DNA of 64,000 nucleotides from Saposhnikovia divaricata (Eukaryota > Streptophyta > Magnoliopsida > Apiales > Apiaceae). The notes below the pieces were generated by a model. It worked only from the letters and a program-made list of their open reading frames with translations. It had not been told where the DNA came from and did no database searches. Position 1 is the first letter of the stretch, and every line of letters begins with the position of its first letter. The stretch spans positions 141,650,148 to 141,714,147 of the forward strand of contig CM071598.1 of assembly GCA_036435485.1 (NCBI GenBank), written 5' to 3'. Both the position numbers and the translations under genes were made by a program. This document shows positions 57,725 to 64,000 of this stretch, in pieces.

Positions 57725-60700
57725 TTACTAGTTTCTTTCCTATGTATCAAACATTGTTAACTTCAATATTATGTAAATCAAACAAAAGAAAATAGACTTG
57801 TAAACAGATCAATAATAATCCATAAATATGAGCATTTTTAATGCAAAAAACAGGGTAGAATGATAATGAAAAGCAGGGCAGTTTTTATGCATTTAAATAG
57901 AGCAAAATGCAAAATAGCAGCAGTAATCAAAGGCCTTTTTCTTGATCTATTATGTTCTAAATTTCAGTTATCTACCAGTGGAGATGTATTAAAGCAGACC
58001 GTACCAGTTGTACCACCATACAGCCAACTATCCACATATAAATAAAGTCAGAAGTAGGTTTTCAAATGCATAATTTTAGTTTGTGCATTAGCTTAAGGGA
58101 GATGGTTGTTCAACATGAAACTTCATCGCCAGAAAAGTGTATATTGCATCACCTTAAATATTCCACTACTAAATTTGTGCAATAGAAATTTCTACATTAA
58201 CCAATGAACATTTCGTCCTTGTTAAGGGAGATGGCTGTTCAACATGAAACTTCTTCGCCAGAAAAGTGTATAAAGTTTAGACTTTCAATAGAAGTAATTA
58301 ATCTTCTTTAAAAGCTTCTGTTTAAAGCTCTCTGTTAGTAGCATGCTTAAAAAACTGTTACAATGGCGGCCATGGTGTTTACGCTTAGAATATTAATTAA
58401 AAATTTATATGTATCAAATTAAATTGTTGTAAATACTAGCTACACTATATCTACAATAAAATCAAAAATATCTTCAGTTATAAACTCATTAATATAAGAT
58501 TATTACGTTAATAAATTTAATATGAAGTTGCAGTGGACCAGAGTATGAGAGTACAAGTTAGATAATTTAAGCATATGAAGCACAGTTAGTAGCTGTTGCA
58601 CATTAGCATAACTAGATAAGGACCATAAGTGTATTTTGATAATTTAAGCAAAATTTGTTGAATTTAGAGTACAAAAACAATTGGTCTGTAACAATTAATT
58701 GATAATTAAGTTGATTAGTGCAGATTACTAACCGAACTTGATTCATATTTCATTATTTACATAATTAAAAGTTAGGTTAATTAGATGAATAAAAAGTAAT
58801 ATTCTAGCATATTTTATTAGTACTCATATTGCATATTTAATTTTGTTTGTGCATAATTTTAGTTTGTGCATTAGCTTAATGATTCTTTTTGTCATCCTCC
58901 TTCCGAAAAGTATTACGGGCTTTGTTGTTATCTTTAACTTGGGCTTGTAATTTTGCGTAATTAGAATTGTCTAATAATGTCCCTGGACTGGTCATGAACT
59001 TGCGTGCTGCACATTGTCATTTATATTGGATTACGTCATAATCTGGTAATGCTTTTGCAGACTGTTCGTGTGTGGCGAAGGTCAGAGAAAGGGAGCTATG
59101 AGTGCAGGGGTGTTTTAGGCCATCATACTGCAGAGGTGAAGTTGTACTTTATTACTTGGTATCATTGAATTGTCACTGTTTCCCCTAGAGTCATTAAACT
59201 GTAATTAGTAGCTAAATTAGTGTCCAAAATTGTATACATCTTATACAGTTGATCATCTAGAAAATCATGCACCTGACCATAAAAATTAGCAGTAATACAA
59301 TAAAAAAACATTTGGAAATTGAGAGGGTTGACATTAATATGTCCGGTTTCAGGAAATTGTACTTGTAACTACATAATAGACAACTTGTTACAACTTTTGG
59401 TATTAATATGCAGTGCAAGCCCTTTGAAGGCTTAATAATAATAGATTGTAGAGTAATGCTATTTAGCAAGTCAATGCAGTTAATTAGAGTAGTTGTTGAT
59501 TTGAGTTGGGAAAGAGTTTATGTTTTAATTATGAATAGTTATTGTGCTTTATTAAGATCAAAATAAGGAGTTTGAACTAAAGCTTATACGGGACTTGCAG
59601 TTTTATGTTGTCGAAACAAGTCAACTGACCGTGGTAGGCATTTAGGGGTTTATTTTGTCGGTTCAAAACATGCATTTGTAAGATCTTATTATTTCCTTGC
59701 AGCTTTTGGGAGAGTCCATGCACATTGGTTTTTTTTTGTGTCTGCTTTAGTTTCACAAGTTCATATATGATGACATTTGTATTTCTACAAAAGATGAGAA
59801 ATTAAATATCCTCCTTTTTACACCATGCCCTTGACTGTTCTGTTATTGTATTATAATTTCTTGGTCGGTTGTATTATAATTGCTTGGTAGCTTTAAGCAA
59901 ACTACTTTTCACAACAAGGTTTTTTATTTCTCTTTGAAAACCTACTTTTGACTTTATTTATATGTGAATAGTTTGCTGCTTCAGCTTTTTTAAAAGAATT
60001 TGTCAAATTTTATTATGGGTTTTTAGTAGAATGGAGGTTGTGTGATCTTCTCCAGTGACAATCCAAAAACGTTTCTGGTGTAACATGTTACGCATAACAG
60101 TAGTACTAATGCAGATAGATAAAATAAACACTAAATTTAGATGATTGTAGAATGAAAATAGGGCAGAATACAAATGGGATATTTGCAGTAGCTACGGTCT
60201 TCTGTAGACAGAACTAATAAATATTAGTATAATAAAAACTTAGAAAAATGACAAAGCATAAAAGAAAATAGAAGATGAATACTATTAAGCAAGCATGTTA
60301 AAGACTCTTTTGACAGAAATTAGGACAACAACAGAAAGGCAGAGCCCAGAAGCATAAAATTGAAAGTATCCCTAGGAAATTAAAATTATTTCCATTGTTT
60401 AAATTTATCGCAAACTCACTAATGAATTACCTATTGTCAAAAGGGAAATTATAAATACAATATTTTATTTTATTTGTTAAATTAAACATTAATCCATATG
60501 GTTCAACCGAGAGAATCAGACACATAAATAAGTTTACCTGAAGTGAGATATAAACTAGTACATTATAGGGCCACCAAGAAAATGAGATTATAGAATAATT
60601 TCAGATATAAAATGTTTGGTTTAAACCAAAATCACTTGCCAACAATATATACTATAATATACTATTAGAGTTCTAAGTCCGACACACTTTGTCAGTTGGA

Positions 60701-61729
60701 GAAGATTTAGTTTAGGTGAGGTACAGGAGTATAAGTGTTCATTGTGATAGATGATAATGAAAAAACGCAATAGCTTTGGCAACTACCTAGACTAGTTAAA
60801 CACATAACAGCAGAGTTCAAAGTGTATACATTGCAAACTACTAGATAAAGAAGGTAGTTAACTGCACCGCATTCAACAACTTTTTGACAAATTACGTGTA
60901 ATGCCAATGGAATTAACGCGTGTTATGGGTAATGTGACATACCATAGTCCACAAATTAATAGTTCAAACAGTGGCATAACTAGTGACAACAGAGTCACTT
61001 GACCCAAATTGAATTTGCAATTATATATTGTTATTATTTTATCAAAAATCCCTTTTTGAATCTCTCCTTCAGATGAAAAATAGAGTACTAAAATTTTTCA
61101 GGACTAAAATAGAGGAAACAGAGCCTTTAAAACTTGTGTGGCCACTGGCCAACATCTTGACTTGGTAAGATCAGAATATTCTAATTAAAGAGATATAGAG
61201 TATAATTTTGCAAGAAAAAATGTTCCAGAAATTGACAGTACATTGCCCCTCAAACATACAAACATAAAACTACTTTCATTACAACATATACAGATTACAA
61301 CAAACCAACAAACCAGCCCCACTTATACAAAACACAATACACAAGAAACACAATATACTAAAAGCATATATTGATTCCTAACACGTACAATATATATGCA
61401 TATATATATATATACATACACTAAATAAAATTCTCCAAAAGAACCATAACAACACACACACATACCTGAGAATGTATTGAAGATTAGAAATTAGGGCCTC
61501 TACAAAACAATACCCTCACTGCTTCCCCCGAATATACGAATTAAAGCTTTAATTAGTGCTTGGAGAGGTAATTAACTGATTGGAGAGGTAATATACGATA
61601 GTGAATTGGAGAGGTATTAGCTTTTGTAATTGGTAGTGGTGAAGGATAAAAGTATAGTGGGCGTACTGGGTTAATAGCGATATATCGTTTGTAAAATTAT
61701 ATATATATTTTTGTTTTTTATTTGATTTT
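57725..61729. other. Long 5' non-coding region of the CACTA element
   Basis: About 4 kb of AT-rich DNA between the transposase start and the right subterminal array. No convincing coding region. A 51-bp unit containing GATGGTTGTTCAACATGAAA (or GATGGCTG...) occurs at 58093-58143 and 58222-58272, and a 29-bp segment at 58068-58096 recurs at 58851-58879. The short frames (57860, 59257, 60707) show no family resemblance. It may hold the promoter, leader introns and possibly acquired sequence. Confidence 0.5.
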
Positions 61730-62011
61730 ATACATCAGTTTAAAAACAGACATAATTGAGTTTTATACGTCAGTTTAATAATAACAGTCGTATATAATTG
61801 AGTTTTATACGTCAGTTTAATAATAACAGTCGTATATGATATTTCAACAGACATATAAAATACTCTTTTACATCTGTTTAGTTAAAACAGACGCAAAAAA
61901 AAAAAATCCCTTATATATTATGCGTCAGTGGAAAGCAAAACAGACGTATAAAACTATTTTTTGCTTATGTTCTATGGACAATAAACGCAAATGAGGAGAC
62001 GCATAAAGTAC
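61730..62011. repeat. Right subterminal repeat array of the CACTA element
   Basis: Motifs such as AACAGACGCA, TTTTATACGTCAGTTTAA and AACAGTCGTATATAATTGAG occur in both orientations. One roughly 42-bp unit (ATTGAGTTTTATACGTCAG then TTTAATAATAACAGTCG) is repeated in tandem near 61757-61838. This is the partner of the left array at 38345-38740. Confidence 0.85.
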
Positions 62012-62025
62012 TTTTTGTACTAGTG

Positions 62026-62815
62026 CGTCCAATGGCCTTCGGGCTGTGCAAAATATTTCTCAATTGTTGGTCCGTCAGGACTTCAATCTTGTGTGACTGA
62101 AAGTATGGTCGTAGCTTCCTCGAAGCTGTTATCAATGCCAAATCAAACTTCTCAATGGGAGAGTAATTCAACTCAGCCCCGTGCAACACCTTGCTCACAT
62201 AGTAGATAGGCTTCTGGACCTTGCTCTCTTCTCGAATGAGAACGGCACTTAATGCTTGTTCAGACACCACCAGATATAGATACAGAGTCTCCCCGGGACT
62301 AGGTTTGGCCAACAACAGGGCTTCAGTCATGTACTTCTTCAGCTGTTCAAAGGCCTCTTGGCTCTCAGGAGTCCACTCAAAGTTCTTCACCTTCTTCAAT
62401 GCTTGAAAGTAAGGCAAGCACTTATCACCAGATTCGGAAATAAATCTCCCTAAGGCTGCAACTCGGCATGTCAACTTCTATACATCCCTTATAGAGCGAA
62501 GTGGCTCCATATCCAGAATCGCCTTTATCAGGGTTGGCTTCTGTGCCTCGCTTTGAAGCTATCAGACCCAAAAAAATTTCAGATCCCATGCCAAAGGCAC
62601 ACTTGGCTGGATTTAACATCATCTTGTGGTGCCTCAGCACTTCAAATGTCTCTCTGAGGTACTTAATATGGTCTAGCTTGAATAGGCTCTTGACTAACAT
62701 GTCATCTACGTAGACCTCTATGGTCTTCCTGGTCAAGGGTGAAAAAATCTTGCTTATTAGCCTTTGGTAAGTGGCTCCTACAGACTCCTCATCTTGAGTT
62801 GACATCATCCTAGAA
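62026..62815 (-). pseudogene. Tat-type gypsy pol fragment 1 (RT and RNase H)
   Basis: RT part: GATYQRLISKIFSP, EVYVDDMLVKSLFKLDHIKY with the catalytic YVDD, and KMMLNPAKCAFGMGSEIFLG. A shift near 62480 leads to the thumb and RNase H: RVAALGRFISESGDKCLPYF, LYLYLVVSEQALSAVLIREE, IYYVSKVLHGAELNYSPIEK, and EVLTDQQLRNILHSPKAIG at the CACTA boundary. The earlier RT motifs are absent: conserved sequence begins only at GATYQRL. The lineage call (Tat/Ogre) rests on these motifs and on the second RNase H in fragment 2. Confidence 0.88.
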
Positions 62816-64000
62816 TTTTTTAAAACAACCTTTCTCAGCTCGGTTAGCCGTCATGGCTTCAATGTTTGTCTTGGTTCCTGGGGCTTCTCTGGCGGCCTCT
62901 CGACTGGCATGTTCTCGGCCTTGAGTGTTGAACGTCGATATTCGAATGTTGAACGCCAATGTTTGAAATCAAGAGTTTTCAATCTCAAAGGTGTTTTAAA
63001 CCACCGAAACATCTATCAGAGCTGTCGATCCGAGGCCAGAAGGATTTTGGTCGTCCCCACGAGGTTTTGAACCTTCCCTAGGAGGTTTTCAATCTCCATT
63101 TCAGGGTTGATATTCAAGTGTTGAACGCTGGTATTCAGATATTCATCGTTGGCGTTCTGGATCAAGACTCCAAAATTACATATTGGTTTTCAAGTTTTAA
63201 CATGAAGTTTCAACCTTTGGATCTTGATTGGAGGTTCATGACCCTCTCAAGTTTGGCCTCCATAGCTAATCTTGTCCTTCATGGCTAATCTTGGCCTTCA
63301 TGGCTAATAACTCGTGTTTCTCAACCTAGGATTCGAGGTTGATGTTTACATGTTCAACGTTGGTGTTCATATGTCGACTACCAAGTATTCATGACCTTTC
63401 TTTTGGATTGATGTCAAACTAAAGTTCTCTAGGATCCCTTTCTTGACTTCATGCCTTTCATGGCTTGTCTCGAACCTTTGTTCTGATTTCAGGGTTTTTT
63501 AAACCTATCTTTGCTTCTTGTTTTTCTTGATTCTAGGTCAAGGATTTAAGGTTGATTCCTCGATTTAGATTTCGAGAAATACAATCCCGTGGGCTTCTTG
63601 CCTTTTAAACTTCTGAGACGAGAACTTGCTTGAACTTCTTAATCCTTGTTCAAGGACCCTTGATAATACAATGTTCTCTGTTGGTCTTCATCCTTGGATT
63701 CTCAACCCAAGTGCTTAAAAAATTATATTGAGGAGTATTTAGTCCTTAGCCTACACAGCCTTGCATGGCTTTGATTGCCAGATGTGCCTTTTTATCAGCT
63801 TGTCTTTTATCCAGGGTCCTTCAAGGACTTAAACTCATATTTTGCTGTGTTGTAACCTAACTCTCGACCCTTCAGGGTTTTATTTATGCGTTTGTTTGTT
63901 TCCATTCGTGTATTCTTTTATTTTCGATACTTGGTCATCTTTGACTTACACACATCAGGTGCTTGGCACATAAATAGAATAATAGAACGAAAAGCAAACT
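62816..64000. other. Non-coding, repeat-rich flank of the Tat fragment
   Basis: No ORF. Scattered phrases GTTGAACGTCGATATTCGAAT, in variants (62935, 63118, 63350), match those at 31870-32090. A 19-bp unit CATGGCTAATCTTGGCCTT is repeated about 2.5 times at 63261-63310. The abrupt loss of RT upstream of GATYQRL followed by this sequence suggests an internal deletion bringing LTR or leader sequence next to pol, but no LTR boundary could be fixed. Confidence 0.4.

Larger units (their letters stand above)
38331..62025 (-). mobile_element. CACTA (EnSpm/CMC) transposon, 23.7 kb including nested element C
   Basis: Ends are CACTAGTACAAAAA at 38331-38344 and its reverse complement at 62012-62025; similarity extends to about 30 bp. 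Subterminal arrays of ACAGACGCATAAA-like motifs in both orientations lie at 38345-38740 and 61730-62011. The flanks are the two halves of one Tat pol frame, which proves the insertion. The expected 3-bp duplication reads TAT left and CGT right, two transitions apart at a CpG. Both genes (54485-57724 and 39096-54168) are on the minus strand. Without element C and its duplication the transposon is about 13.4 kb. Confidence 0.95.

Noticed and set aside
59030..59120. Possible captured host-gene exon in the CACTA 5' region (after TTTTGCAG)
   Set aside because: Acceptor-like sequence exists but the following frame is short and resembles nothing I recognise.

Overview
The window is plant nuclear DNA made almost entirely of nested transposable elements. 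No host gene, rRNA, tRNA or CRISPR array could be supported. The element mix (Sire/Maximus-type Ty1/copia, Tekay-type chromovirus, Tat-type and Athila-like Ty3/gypsy, CACTA/EnSpm, Ac-like hAT), the initiator-Met-tRNA primer sites and the AT-rich plant-style introns point to a large-genome eudicot. The style of the copia LTR and its downstream ORF suggests an asterid, perhaps Apiaceae; that is only an impression. Strand below means the element's sense strand.

Layout. (1) 1-29472: two arms of Sire-type copia DNA face each other. The left arm (+) holds the last residues of pol, a small antisense gene, and a very long env-position ORF. The right arm (-) holds the 5' LTR, PBS, gag, protease, integrase, RT and the start of RNase H. 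They meet head-on near 23435. The left arm is interrupted at 4169-21975 (TSD TTAGC) by a solo LTR (A, minus). That LTR is itself interrupted at 6652-19939 (TSD GATAT) by a pol-bearing Tekay-type chromovirus (B, plus) of the same LTR family in opposite orientation. (2) 29473-31477: an old LTR-like fragment with two short tandem-repeat blocks. (3) 31478-64000: a decayed Tat-type gypsy element (minus) split into pieces. A hAT transposon (32674-37692) interrupts it, and that hAT carries an Athila-like solo LTR (34359-36040, TSD GAGAT). A 23.7-kb CACTA transposon (38331-62025) also interrupts it, and the CACTA carries a young chromovirus-related element C (39244-49573, TSD ATATA) inside one of its introns.

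How the parts relate. Element C has nearly identical 3.4-kb LTRs, PBS, PPT, an intact gag and an intact extra 5' ORF, but has lost protease, RT, integrase and nearly all RNase H. It looks like a recently mobilised, trans-dependent element. Element B has the same layout (5' ORF, gag, pol, chromodomain) but many stops and a rearranged 5' LTR. The CACTA element encodes a tnp2-type transposase interrupted by one stop codon and a second multi-exon gene (En/Spm domain, linker, Ulp1 protease domain). The hAT transposase has a BED finger and dimerisation domain but several lesions. The relative order of insertions can be read directly from the nesting. The points most worth following are the antisense gene with its own TATA box inside the copia arm, the inverted copia structure, the shared pre-gag ORF of B and C, and the pol-less but gag-intact element C.
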